Assembly: GCA_024638445.1 (NCBI GenBank)
Contig: JAHEKH010000020.1
Location: forward strand, 1-32,417
DNA: 32,417 nt
From: Gammaproteobacteria bacterium
GTDB lineage: Bacteria > Pseudomonadota > Gammaproteobacteria > Steroidobacterales > JABDKV01
Direction: 5' to 3'
In this document: in pieces, positions 24,578 to 32,417 of the stretch
Position numbering within the stretch: the stretch's first letter is position 1
How the letters are laid out: each line of letters opens with the position of its first letter
Notes under the pieces: generated by a model
Seen by the model: only the letters and a program-made list of their open reading frames with translations
Told to the model about the DNA's origin: nothing
The model's database searches: none
Position numbers and translations under genes: made by a program

Positions 24578-26830
24578 CTACAGCACCTCGAACGTGACGC
24601 TGTCCGAGGTCAGGCTGCGGCCAATCGCCGGATTGAGCACTTCACAGCTCAGCGTATAGGTGCCACGCAGCGGGAATGATTGTCCAATCGTCAGCAGCGA
24701 CAGCGGCGCCGGATCGAGTATCATTCCGGCCGGCAGCGTCAGCGAACCATCGCCGCCGATATCCAGCAGTGAGAAGACGGCGCCGTTGGGTATTTCCAGC
24801 GACAGCTTGATCTGGCCGTCGAATGCAATACCGCTGGCGGGGTTAACGTACCGGGCCTGAGAAACAGTAATCGTCTCGCCCTCGACATAGCTCGGCTGGC
24901 TCATCAGGACTTCGCAACCCGGGCCGATTTCCCGGATCTTGATCACCTGGTCGGCGGCGACGTTATTCATGACCTGGGTTGCGCCCGACGGCCACTGCAC
25001 GGTGACGCTGTTGGCGGTGGTGTTGGTGCCCAGGCCGAAGTGCAGCCGGTGAAAGTCCTGGCTATGGAGATGCATGCCGCCCGAGCGCTCACGCAGCTGC
25101 GTTACGCCGTTGGCCGTTACAAACACCCGGGCGCCGATGCCGTCACGGTTACTGTGAGTGCCCTCGAGATCGATCTGCAGCCAGTGATTGGTGTTGCCGT
25201 CATTTCGGAAGAGCTGGTGCGGCCCGAAGTTGAACGGCGGCCAGCCGTTGCCGTTGGCGACAAACAAATCCAGGAAACCGTCACCATCATAGTCGGCGCT
25301 GATAACCGTTTCGCCGCGCCCGAGCTCACTGCCCTCGGCACCGCCGGCCAGCGGGACTTCGGTAAAGAACCCCGTGCCATCGTTCTCGAACAGCATGTTC
25401 GGGGCATTGGTCACTGCCCGGGTACACGCGAGGTAGAGGTCGACGTCCATATCGTTGTCGAAATCGCCCGCTGTAACCGATACGCAGGGCGTCAGAAGCA
25501 GGCCGGAGCTGGCGGTTGAGTCGGCAAAACCACCGTTGTTCAAGGTGTACAGGTAGTCCTGACGCGATGGCTCACCGGGGTACACGAAGCCGAGGGCAGC
25601 AATGTCCGTGATCGGGTCCTGCGAGTGGATCAGGGTGTTGAGCTCGCTGCAGCAGGAAACGCGCAGCTGCCAGGTGCTGGTCGCGGTATCGTAACCAATA
25701 TAAATGCCGACATCGACGCCCTGGGTAAAACGGTCAAGCCCCTGGTGATCGGGGTTCGACTCATCGAGCGTAAAAGTGGTTTCCGCCGGGTTGATGCCGT
25801 TCGCGCCAATATAAATCTGCTCGACCGGCCAGAACCAGTTGGACGGAATCAGTACGTACAGGTCGCCCGTTGTTTCAATGTCCATGCCTTCGGCACCGTC
25901 AGCCGGGTGCAGCCGGGCCTGGAGCTGGGTCGGGCTGATCTGGACCACGTCGGAACCGTCGGGATTGGCGCGGACCATGAACTGGTCGGGCAGGAGATCA
26001 CCATTGAAGTCGGCAATCGCGACGTCCAGGACTGAGATTCCCGGCGCCGTGCCTGGAAACAGCGACAGCTCGCTGAGCGGCATTATAACGGTATCGAAAA
26101 TTTTCCAGGCCACCTGCACTGGCGGACCATCATCGCGATTGTAGGTTGCCACCTCCATGACCCCATCCAGCGTCACGTCGGTCAGCTGGGCCACGGTCGG
26201 CGCCAGCGGGTTGGCGGGAAAAGCGCCGGCATCGTAGACAAACGTGCCGTCTGTCTGCTGGACGTAGACTCCGGCGGGCACCTGCCCGTCGTTGCGCGCC
26301 AGTGCGGTATAGAACAGGTCGAGCAGGCCATCGTTGTTCAGGTCGAACATCAACGGATTGCGGCCGCGACCCAGGGGCAGGTCGACCAGACGCTGCACGG
26401 CTTCCTCAGTGAAGACACCGGTTCCGTCGTTGACCAGGAAACGATTGGGCGAGGGATCGAGCTGGGCGCCAGCGCCCCCGAGCTGTATCAGGTCCTGGTC
26501 GCCGTCGTTGTCGAAATCGGTCCACTGCGCGCCGTGGGCATCGTCCACGAAACTTTCCGCGAAACCCGGCGTCGTGTCGATGAACAGACCACTCTGGTCC
26601 ACGTCGTTGATGTACAGCGTCGGTGCCTGCGTGTGGTTGGTGACCCAGAGGTCGGGATCGCCGTCGCCATCTGCATCGCCCCAGGACGCACCCCAGCTGG
26701 AATTCAGTTCGGTCATGCCGACGGTTGCGGTCGTTTCGGTGAAACTGATCGCGAAAGCGGGCGACGAGGCTAACAGGAGCCCGGCCAACGCCGCGACGAT
26801 GCATTGAGACGGCTTTATTGTTTTGATCAT
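24578..26830 (-). CDS. Secreted FG-GAP/VCBS repeat protein with ASPIC/UnbV domain
   Basis: A 750-residue exported protein with a Sec signal ending SSPAFA at about residue 27. A beta-propeller of FG-GAP/VCBS repeats follows. Each carries a Ca2+-loop of DxDxDG type: DADGDGDPDLW, DFDNDGDQDLI, DLNNDGLLDLF, DFNGDLLPDQF, DFDNDMDVDLY and DYDGDGFLDLF. Next comes an ASPIC/UnbV (CRTAC1-type) module with HWLQIDLEGTHSNRDGIGARV and SGGMHLHSQDFHRLHFGLG ending VQWPSGATQ. The last ~120 residues are a beta-rich Ig-like region without a membrane anchor or a PEP-CTERM/LPXTG sorting signal. Its ATG overlaps the stop of the ASST gene (ATGA), so the two proteins are made together. Function is unknown: a Ca2+-stabilised binding or scaffold partner of the ASST is one possibility. 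Confidence 0.88.
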   Translation of the reverse strand: MIKTIKPSQCIVAALAGLLLASSPAFAISFTETTATVGMTELNSSWGASWGDADGDGDPDLWVTNHTQAPTLYINDVDQSGLFIDTTPGFAESFVDDAHGAQWTDFDNDGDQDLIQLGGAGAQLDPSPNRFLVNDGTGVFTEEAVQRLVDLPLGRGRNPLMFDLNNDGLLDLFYTALARNDGQVPAGVYVQQTDGTFVYDAGAFPANPLAPTVAQLTDVTLDGVMEVATYNRDDGPPVQVAWKIFDTVIMPLSELSLFPGTAPGISVLDVAIADFNGDLLPDQFMVRANPDGSDVVQISPTQLQARLHPADGAEGMDIETTGDLYVLIPSNWFWPVEQIYIGANGINPAETTFTLDESNPDHQGLDRFTQGVDVGIYIGYDTATSTWQLRVSCCSELNTLIHSQDPITDIAALGFVYPGEPSRQDYLYTLNNGGFADSTASSGLLLTPCVSVTAGDFDNDMDVDLYLACTRAVTNAPNMLFENDGTGFFTEVPLAGGAEGSELGRGETVISADYDGDGFLDLFVANGNGWPPFNFGPHQLFRNDGNTNHWLQIDLEGTHSNRDGIGARVFVTANGVTQLRERSGGMHLHSQDFHRLHFGLGTNTTANSVTVQWPSGATQVMNNVAADQVIKIREIGPGCEVLMSQPSYVEGETITVSQARYVNPASGIAFDGQIKLSLEIPNGAVFSLLDIGGDGSLTLPAGMILDPAPLSLLTIGQSFPLRGTYTLSCEVLNPAIGRSLTSDSVTFEVL

Positions 26831-28695
26831 CTTGTTCGCCTTGATTTCTTCCTCTCCCGTGCAACCGGCAGGGGCAGGCCACTCAGGTCGGGCAGTGCCG
26901 AATACAGGCTCGGCAGCCGGTGTGAGCGGTAAACCGCGGTTGTCTGCTCGTGCTCGTTAATTATAAACCCGGATCCGGCCGTTTCGTGCACGACCGAACG
27001 ATAAGACTGGTCGCCATCGGCCAGCCCCGAGCTGAAGAAATAGTTGCCGTTGCTCAGGAGATGCGAGCTGCCGACCGCCAGCGACTCGACCAGCAGGTCG
27101 ACATCGTGAATGAGGGTGGCCACCATGTTCTGTTCGTCCAGCCGGTAGACCCGGCCACGGGCGTTGCACAGCTCCTCGCCAAAACTTACGCAATAGACGT
27201 TCGAATTGTCATAAACCACCAGGTCGGTGGCGTTCGCAAAGTTGGGGTCGTGCTGGTGCGAGAACCAGGGGAACGGAAACGGGAAGGGAGAGTTGATCTC
27301 GAAATCACCGTCATTACCCAGGTGCCAGACGACGTGACCGTCACCCGCGCCATCGCGATAATCGATTTTCGTAATCCAGTCCTGGTGTCGCAGCGAGATC
27401 AGCAAATTGCCGTCAGTAGCGTGATAGGTGATCGTGTTGCCGTGCGTCCAGTCATTGGCCGTAGGGGCAAGGAAAAACTGGAAGCAGCCCCGCCCCCCGG
27501 ATCCGTCTTCGCAGGTCTCGCCGAGAACCGCCTCACGGGTCACGTCGAGGTGATCGAAAGAATTCCAGTACCACTCAACCTGGAGATTCTGGTCCAGCAC
27601 CACGATCGAATCGCCCAGCACATTGATATCGCCGGGTCCCTGGACATCGGTCAGGATGCGCTCGACGGTACCCAGGGCGGCAATACGGCCGTTGGGCAAC
27701 GGCCGTATATCGTGATGCATGTCGCTGATGATGTCTTCGCCCATGGCCGTGAGCTGGCGGTTTATGGTGTCGATGTTGGTCGATCGCTGGATGTTGCCGG
27801 CCAGGTCGAAGATGACCAGGTCGCGGCCGCCGTTCTCGGAATCCATGATGTACAGGAACAGGCCATTGCCGGCCGGACGAACCAGCGTACCGCCGGCCAG
27901 CCGGTCGTTGTACCAGATCACGGCACCCGCGATATCAGCGGCATACGGCAGCGGGAAAATCGGCCCCTGGGGGTTGCCGATAACGGGCGAATGCAGGATG
28001 ACCTTGTCGATGAAACTGGATTGCGGTGTTGCCGGCGTCAGCACGGAGGCTGCCGGAACGATGGGTGAAATCGACCCGGTCGTAAAGCTCGACTGCTGGC
28101 CAAAACCAATGGTCTGCCCGGTGTCAGCGTCGCGCAGCTCGTGCTGGATGAAATAGGTAGATTCCGCGCGCATCCCGCCAAGATAGAAGTTCATCGAGTA
28201 CTGGGGATCGCACGCCCTGGCGTTGGTGCTGGTATCGGTGACCGGATCACCGGTCGTAAAATGCACCACCATTTCCGCGCCGTCCGGACAGGCCGGTGCG
28301 CTGTACAGCGCGACGAGCGGCAGGGGTGTCGGCGAGACCACGGGCGCAACCAGCGGGCCGCCGGTCACCGAGGTGATCTCGTAAGGAATAGTCGCAAATT
28401 TTTCGCTGCCGTCCTTGTAAAGCGCACGACCGGTTACGTCATACACGCCTTCGTCGAGCGGCGTCCAGCGGATGATGCTGCTCTTCTGGTAGTCGGTCAT
28501 CACCCGGCTGGGTTCGCCGGTCCGGCCGATTACCAGGCTGAAGGCAATGGCGTCGGGTCCGGCATCGAGATTGAACTCGATCGAGGTACCCACCGGCTGT
28601 CCCGAACCCCGTTTCGATTTCGGCACCTGCGCCGTTGCCAGCGAGCTGGCCAGCGAAAGCGTTACGAAACTCATCAGGATTAGTCGGCAGGTCAT
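26827..28695 (-). CDS. Arylsulfate sulfotransferase (ASST) family protein, copy 1
   Basis: A 622-residue predicted periplasmic/secreted enzyme of the PAPS-independent ASST family, which transfers sulfate from one phenolic ester to another phenol through a histidine intermediate. It has a Sec signal (cleavage near LATA-Q), an N-terminal beta domain with YSAPACP and MNFYLGGMR, then a beta-propeller. Catalytic-type residues are present: MHHDIRPLPNG (about 326-336), DWTHGN (His about 418), SLRHQDW (Arg about 436) and FSHQHDPNF (His 480/482), matching the active-site His/Arg set of E. coli ASST. A Cys pair lies in CEDGSGGRGC. ATG 28695 is chosen for its GGAG at 6 nt; GTG 28707 is the alternative. 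The basic tail RERKKSRRTR is not seen in the paralogues. The stop overlaps the FG-GAP gene. Confidence 0.88.
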   Translation of the reverse strand: MTCRLILMSFVTLSLASSLATAQVPKSKRGSGQPVGTSIEFNLDAGPDAIAFSLVIGRTGEPSRVMTDYQKSSIIRWTPLDEGVYDVTGRALYKDGSEKFATIPYEITSVTGGPLVAPVVSPTPLPLVALYSAPACPDGAEMVVHFTTGDPVTDTSTNARACDPQYSMNFYLGGMRAESTYFIQHELRDADTGQTIGFGQQSSFTTGSISPIVPAASVLTPATPQSSFIDKVILHSPVIGNPQGPIFPLPYAADIAGAVIWYNDRLAGGTLVRPAGNGLFLYIMDSENGGRDLVIFDLAGNIQRSTNIDTINRQLTAMGEDIISDMHHDIRPLPNGRIAALGTVERILTDVQGPGDINVLGDSIVVLDQNLQVEWYWNSFDHLDVTREAVLGETCEDGSGGRGCFQFFLAPTANDWTHGNTITYHATDGNLLISLRHQDWITKIDYRDGAGDGHVVWHLGNDGDFEINSPFPFPFPWFSHQHDPNFANATDLVVYDNSNVYCVSFGEELCNARGRVYRLDEQNMVATLIHDVDLLVESLAVGSSHLLSNGNYFFSSGLADGDQSYRSVVHETAGSGFIINEHEQTTAVYRSHRLPSLYSALPDLSGLPLPVARERKKSRRTR

Positions 28696-28739
28696 AATAT
28701 TCTCCACCCGGCTCTCGGGGCCGGTTTGGTCAAGAATGA

Positions 28740-28767
28740 AAAGCCGGCCCCTCGCGGGGCCGGCTTT
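28740..28767 (-). terminator. Intrinsic terminator between ASST copies 1 and 2
   Basis: A perfect 12-bp inverted repeat with a 4-nt loop: AAAGCCGGCCCC (28740-28751), loop 28752-28755 (GCGA on the minus strand, a stable GNRA tetraloop), GGGGCCGGCTTT (28756-28767). On the minus strand it ends in TTTTCATTCTT. It follows the copy-2 stop at 28786, so copy 1 plus the FG-GAP gene probably form their own transcript. Confidence 0.88.
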
Positions 28768-28785
28768 CCGGCGAGATCCGTTCGC

Positions 28786-30633
28786 TTACTGCGGTATATC
28801 CCAGTACGGCGGCAAGGCGTACAGGCTGATCAGGCGATGTGACCGGTAGGTCCACATGTTGATTTCCAACCGCGTCACCTCGGTACCACCCGGAGTAAAT
28901 TCCTGGAAGTACGAGGTGTTCTGCGGGCTGAAGCCGTGCAGGCCGCTGTTGAAGTAGTAGTTGCCATTGACCAGCAGCTGGGCCGAGCCAACCGCGCGGG
29001 CATAATCCTGCAGGTCGATGTTGACGACTGGCGTTGCTTCCATCGTCGTCTCGTCGATCTGCCAGACCTGGCCGCGGCTCTTGCAGTCCACTGGAGGCGT
29101 ATTGGCTTCGCAGCGGAGATTGCTGTTGTCGTACAGCAGGATCTGGTCGTCAGCGACATAGCTGACGTCATGGGTATGCGACGGCCAATCGTCCCGATTA
29201 CCGGTGGTCAGCGTGAAATCGCCTTCATCACCCAGTCTCCATTCGAGTGCACCGGTGCCGGCGCCGTCAGCGTAATCGACCTTGACCACCCAGTCCTGGT
29301 GGCGGACTGAGACAATCAGGTCGCCATCGGTCGGCGAGTAGGCGATGCCGTTGGAGTGGGTCCAGTCGTTAGCTTCCTCGCCGTTGAACACGTTGCCGCA
29401 ACCGGCGCTGCCGCCGGGAACGCACACGTCGCCGGTGCTCGAAACCCGGCTCGTGTCGAGGTTGTCGAACATATTCCAGGCGAAGGTCACCTGGAGATCT
29501 TCGTCGAGGACGATAACCATGTCGGCCAGCGTATTGACCTCACCGGGCCCCTGCTGGTCGACCAGAACGCGCTCAACAGTCGTCAACACAGCCGTGTGGC
29601 CGTTAGGCAGTGGCCGCGCTTCGTGGTGGAAGTCGTTGATCGCCTGGTGTCCCATCTCCGCGAGCTGGCGGTTGATCTGGGTTGCGGTCGTCCGCTGCGC
29701 GACATTGCCCAGCAGGTCCATCCGCGTCAGCTGCTGCTGAATGTGGCCGGTGACCGGATCGTCTTCGTTGGTCCAGATCGTGCCACCGCCGGCCGGGCGG
29801 AACGAGTTGCCGGTGTATTCGGCGTACCAGATGAGGTTGCCCTCGAGGTCGACCGCATAGATGTTCGGGTCGACACCGGCACCCGGGTTGCCGACGATCG
29901 GCGCCATCAACACGGTGTTCTCGATGAGGCTGGACTCGATGCTGTACGGCAGCCCTTCGACGACCGGCTCAAACGCAACCGTCGGCGTACCGGTACGGAA
30001 CGGAGTGAACGGCGACTGGCCGACCACGGTTCCGCCGTTGAGGATCTGGTGCTGCATCAGGTAGACACTGTTCTCACGCATTCCGGCAACGATAAAGTTC
30101 ATCGTGGTGCCCGATACGCAGTTCTTCTCGTTGGTGGTCGTAGTCGCACCGACCGCCGGCGAGAAGAAACGCACACGCATTTGCAGGCCACGCGGGCAGG
30201 CCGGCGCGGAGTAATAGGCCACCAGCGGGTTGCTCGTCGGAGTCGCCACACCCTGGATCTGTGCCAGCGGTGTCCGCGGTCCCACCGTGAACTGCATGCC
30301 GGCATGGGTCTCAACACCGGTATCGATATCGAGCACGCTGCCGATTACCAGGTAGTTGCCTGGATCGGTAGGCACCCAGTCAACCGCACTCATCGTGTCG
30401 TGATAGTCATAGACGACGTGCACGTCATCCGGATTAGCTGCCGGACCGACGCTCAGCCGGTACGCCTCGTTGGTTGCACCTTCACCGGTGATAGTGAAAG
30501 TGATCCTCTCACCCGCTGCAGTGCCTGTCGGCAGGCTGGAACTGATACCAGCGGCGTTGGCAGCAGGTACCGCCAAAGCCGGCAGCAGCAGTACCGCCAT
30601 CGTCTTTAGTATTTTCAGGACTCTAGTTTTCAT
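28786..30633 (-). CDS. Arylsulfate sulfotransferase (ASST) family protein, copy 2
   Basis: A paralogue of the copy-1 protein: 615 residues from ATG 30633, which has GGAG 6 nt upstream (ATG 30636 immediately before it is the alternative). The signal peptide ends AVPAANA. The N-terminal domain has YYSAPACP and MNFIVAGMRENSVYLMQH. The propeller carries FHHEARPLPNGH (Glu where the other copies have Asp), DWTHSNG, SVRHQDW and SHTHDVSY, so the His/Arg set of an active ASST is complete. The Cys pair is CVPGGSAGC, plus an extra pair CEANTPPVDC absent from some homologues. No basic tail. It is followed by a strong terminator. Periplasmic location and phenolic substrates are family knowledge; the true substrates here are unknown. 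Confidence 0.88.
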   Translation of the reverse strand: MKTRVLKILKTMAVLLLPALAVPAANAAGISSSLPTGTAAGERITFTITGEGATNEAYRLSVGPAANPDDVHVVYDYHDTMSAVDWVPTDPGNYLVIGSVLDIDTGVETHAGMQFTVGPRTPLAQIQGVATPTSNPLVAYYSAPACPRGLQMRVRFFSPAVGATTTTNEKNCVSGTTMNFIVAGMRENSVYLMQHQILNGGTVVGQSPFTPFRTGTPTVAFEPVVEGLPYSIESSLIENTVLMAPIVGNPGAGVDPNIYAVDLEGNLIWYAEYTGNSFRPAGGGTIWTNEDDPVTGHIQQQLTRMDLLGNVAQRTTATQINRQLAEMGHQAINDFHHEARPLPNGHTAVLTTVERVLVDQQGPGEVNTLADMVIVLDEDLQVTFAWNMFDNLDTSRVSSTGDVCVPGGSAGCGNVFNGEEANDWTHSNGIAYSPTDGDLIVSVRHQDWVVKVDYADGAGTGALEWRLGDEGDFTLTTGNRDDWPSHTHDVSYVADDQILLYDNSNLRCEANTPPVDCKSRGQVWQIDETTMEATPVVNIDLQDYARAVGSAQLLVNGNYYFNSGLHGFSPQNTSYFQEFTPGGTEVTRLEINMWTYRSHRLISLYALPPYWDIPQ

Positions 30634-30708
30634 CATTGTCTCCGTCAATTTTTAAAATCTCCGCCTGGTATCTCATTCCGTCTGGTTACCTTATCTCCGG
30701 ATCGTTTT

Positions 30709-32417
30709 TTAGTTACCCCACGACGGAGGCAGGGCATACAGATCTACCATCCGGTGAGTACGATAGGCCATCGTGGCCAGTTGCATCGTCTGCACAATGG
30801 TGCCATCCGGCTGAGTCTCATGAGAGAGGCTCTCCGGGACACCAAAGTCGGCGGCAATTCCCGAGTTGAAATGGAAATCGCCATTAACCAGTAGTTGTGC
30901 GCTGCCAAAACCGCCCGAGTATTCCGTGAACTGGGTATCGGTAATCAGCGTCGCCACCATGTTTGTTTCGTCAAGCTGATAAACCTGCCCACGGCTGTAG
31001 CAGCTGTTGGGATCCAGATGGCAACGGGTGTTGCCGTTGTCGTATACAGCGAGTATATCGCTGGTCAGGCCAAAATTCGGGTCGTGGATATGCGAGAACC
31101 ACGGAAACGGATCGGTTGACCCGGCGATCGTGAAGTCGCCGTCGGGACCGAGCCGCCAGATCACGTCACCAGTTCCTCGCCCGTTTTGATAGTCCATCTT
31201 GATGATCCAGTCCTGGTGACGAATCGACAGGATCAGGTTGTTGTCGTCCGCGGAGTAAGCGACCGCGTTCGAGTGCATCCAGTCATTGGCAACCTCGGCC
31301 AGGAGTACCGGGGAGCAGCCGGGGCGGTTGGTGCATTTCTCGTCGAGAATCGCGACCCGGCTGTTATCAATATGGTCGAATCCGTTCCAGGTCCAGATGA
31401 CTTCGTGATTCGGGTTAAGAACGACAATCATGTCGGACTGGACATCGACATCGCCGGGCCCCTGTACGTCCGTCAGTATCCGCTCGTTCGTACCGATAAT
31501 AGCCGTGTTGCCGTCCGGCAGGAGGCGTGCATCGTGATGAATATTGTTGATCAGGTCGTCGCCGCGGGCCGCGAGCATCTGGTTGATCCGCTCCACATGA
31601 ATTTCGCGAACAGGATTACCGAGCAAGTCAATCTCCTGCATGACCTGCCCCACCGCTTCCGTGGTGTTCAACAACACGATGAACCGGCCTTCACCCGTCG
31701 GCCGCGTCATGATCGAACCCACAGTCTGGTTCGCTTCGATTTCCGCGTACCACACCGGCGCACCCAGCAGGTCTACCGCAAAGGGCGTACGCAGCATGAC
31801 GCTCGAACCGACCGGCGAAACCAGTACGAGTTTTTCGGTATTGCTGGTACCCGGATCGATCGGGTCGAGCACGGTAGCGGCCGGCAAGGCGATCGCGGGC
31901 GATCCAGTCTGGAAGGAGAGGTAAGGACCAACTCCGAGCAGATTGTCGTTTGCATCGACGATTCTATGGCGCAACACGTAGTTGGTATTCTCCCGCATAC
32001 CGCCCACATAAAAATTCATAGTGCTGCCGGACCGGCAGTCTTTAAAATGAGTTTTGCTGGGCGTGATACCGGCCGGCGCAGACGGCGCGACAAACGTGAC
32101 CTGCATCCGGGAGCCCGTCGGGCATGCTGGCGCGCTATAGCGGGCAACCATCGGGTGCGACGTTGAAGAGACAACAGGCTGCGTTGTCGACGCGGGTATA
32201 GGCTGCATCGCGTAGCCGATCGCCGTGGTCGACGTGATCGTTGCCGTTGAAGCATCCATGGCCTGGGCAATGATGTAATAAAGACCCTCGTCGACGGGCG
32301 TCCACTCGAACGCGGCGTCGGTACGAAAATCGAAAATCGCTCTTTTGCCCGTCGCGGCGGTCTGGACTATGAGCCGGTATCGCTCGTCCTGGGCGCCGTC
32401 GCCGGTTACCGTGAATG
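30709..32417 (-). CDS. Arylsulfate sulfotransferase (ASST) family protein, copy 3 (5' partial)
   Basis: The third tandem ASST paralogue. The reading frame is open to the right edge (beyond ATG 32259), and the extra residues, including AAFEWTPVDEGLYYIIAQAMD, align with RWTPLDEGVYDVTGRAL of copy 1, so the true start and signal peptide lie outside the window. About 568 residues are visible. Motifs are YSAPACP, MNFYVGGMRENTNY, IHHDARLLPDG, DWMHSN, SIRHQDW and FSHIHDPNF, giving a complete set of catalytic-type His and Arg residues, with the Cys pair CTNRPGC and a second pair CHLDPNSC. It ends 75 nt before copy 2 with no hairpin between them, so copies 3 and 2 may be co-transcribed. Confidence 0.88.
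   Translation of the reverse strand, partial: FTVTGDGAQDERYRLIVQTAATGKRAIFDFRTDAAFEWTPVDEGLYYIIAQAMDASTATITSTTAIGYAMQPIPASTTQPVVSSTSHPMVARYSAPACPTGSRMQVTFVAPSAPAGITPSKTHFKDCRSGSTMNFYVGGMRENTNYVLRHRIVDANDNLLGVGPYLSFQTGSPAIALPAATVLDPIDPGTSNTEKLVLVSPVGSSVMLRTPFAVDLLGAPVWYAEIEANQTVGSIMTRPTGEGRFIVLLNTTEAVGQVMQEIDLLGNPVREIHVERINQMLAARGDDLINNIHHDARLLPDGNTAIIGTNERILTDVQGPGDVDVQSDMIVVLNPNHEVIWTWNGFDHIDNSRVAILDEKCTNRPGCSPVLLAEVANDWMHSNAVAYSADDNNLILSIRHQDWIIKMDYQNGRGTGDVIWRLGPDGDFTIAGSTDPFPWFSHIHDPNFGLTSDILAVYDNGNTRCHLDPNSCYSRGQVYQLDETNMVATLITDTQFTEYSGGFGSAQLLVNGDFHFNSGIAADFGVPESLSHETQPDGTIVQTMQLATMAYRTHRMVDLYALPPSWGN

Noticed and set aside
24578-26830. PEP-CTERM or cell-wall sorting signal at the end of the FG-GAP protein
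   Set aside because: The C-terminus (SDSVTFEVL) has neither a sorting motif nor a hydrophobic helix with a basic tail.
26950-28068. Plus-strand open frame (372 codons) opposite ASST copy 1
   Set aside because: Shadow frame with no domain signature; it overlaps a well-supported gene along its whole length.
29356-30609. Long plus-strand open frame (417 codons) opposite ASST copy 2
   Set aside because: Antisense shadow in GC-rich coding DNA; the translation is Arg/Val/His-rich with no recognisable domain, while the minus strand has clear ASST motifs.
1-32417. CRISPR array, tRNA, rRNA or insertion sequence
   Set aside because: No regularly spaced repeats, no tRNA-like T-loop motifs in the gaps, and no transposase or terminal inverted repeats were seen by eye.

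Overview
The window looks like a high-GC gammaproteobacterial chromosome, probably marine or sediment-living. The evidence is an Rnf-type ion-pumping operon, a gamma-type PEP synthase, a flavin halogenase, surface-polysaccharide genes and sulfate-transfer genes. The lineage call is an inference from gene content. No tRNA, rRNA, insertion sequence or CRISPR array was seen.

Layout. (1) 1-4806 (+): an Rnf operon, rnfC (5'-truncated)-rnfD-rnfG-rnfE-rnfA, each gene overlapping the next by 4 nt. It continues into a 54-codon Cys-rich single-helix protein and a plant-type FAD/NAD(P)H reductase. No rnfB is visible. The gene order copies the nqrA-F order, with the reductase in the nqrF slot. (2) 4945-11488: PEP synthase (+), a predicted lipoprotein isoaspartyl methyltransferase and a host-attachment-family protein (both -), and a SERCA-like cation P-type ATPase (+). 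(3) 11513-14952: a flavin-dependent halogenase (-), a hemerythrin-domain protein (+), a strong bidirectional terminator, and a protein (-) that fuses a 2OG/Fe(II) oxygenase-like domain to a LIC12192-type 'sporadic carbohydrate cluster' domain. The oxygenase half has H-T-G where an HxD iron ligand is expected. (4) 15377-24568: a polysaccharide locus with OPX export lipoprotein, FAD amine-oxidase/UGM-like oxidoreductase (-), GT2 glycosyltransferase, Wzx-type flippase (apparently with an ATC start), Wzz-type co-polymerase, a 63-residue membrane protein, an O-antigen ligase/polymerase and a PAPS-type sulfotransferase. (5) 24578-32417 (-): three tandem paralogous arylsulfate sulfotransferases (ASST; the first runs off the right edge) and an FG-GAP/ASPIC-UnbV secreted protein translationally coupled to the last ASST.

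How the parts may work together. Region 4 appears to build, flip, polymerise and export a Wzx/Wzy-type glycan, and the PAPS sulfotransferase suggests that the glycan or its precursor is sulfated. The ASST trio is predicted to be exported and would move sulfate between phenolic donors and acceptors without PAPS. Whether the two sulfate systems act on the same product is unknown. The oxygenase-LIC12192 fusion beside the export gene probably modifies a sugar or lipid-linked precursor. The Rnf operon would couple electron transfer to ion flux, and the attached reductase suggests an NAD(P)H entry or exit module.
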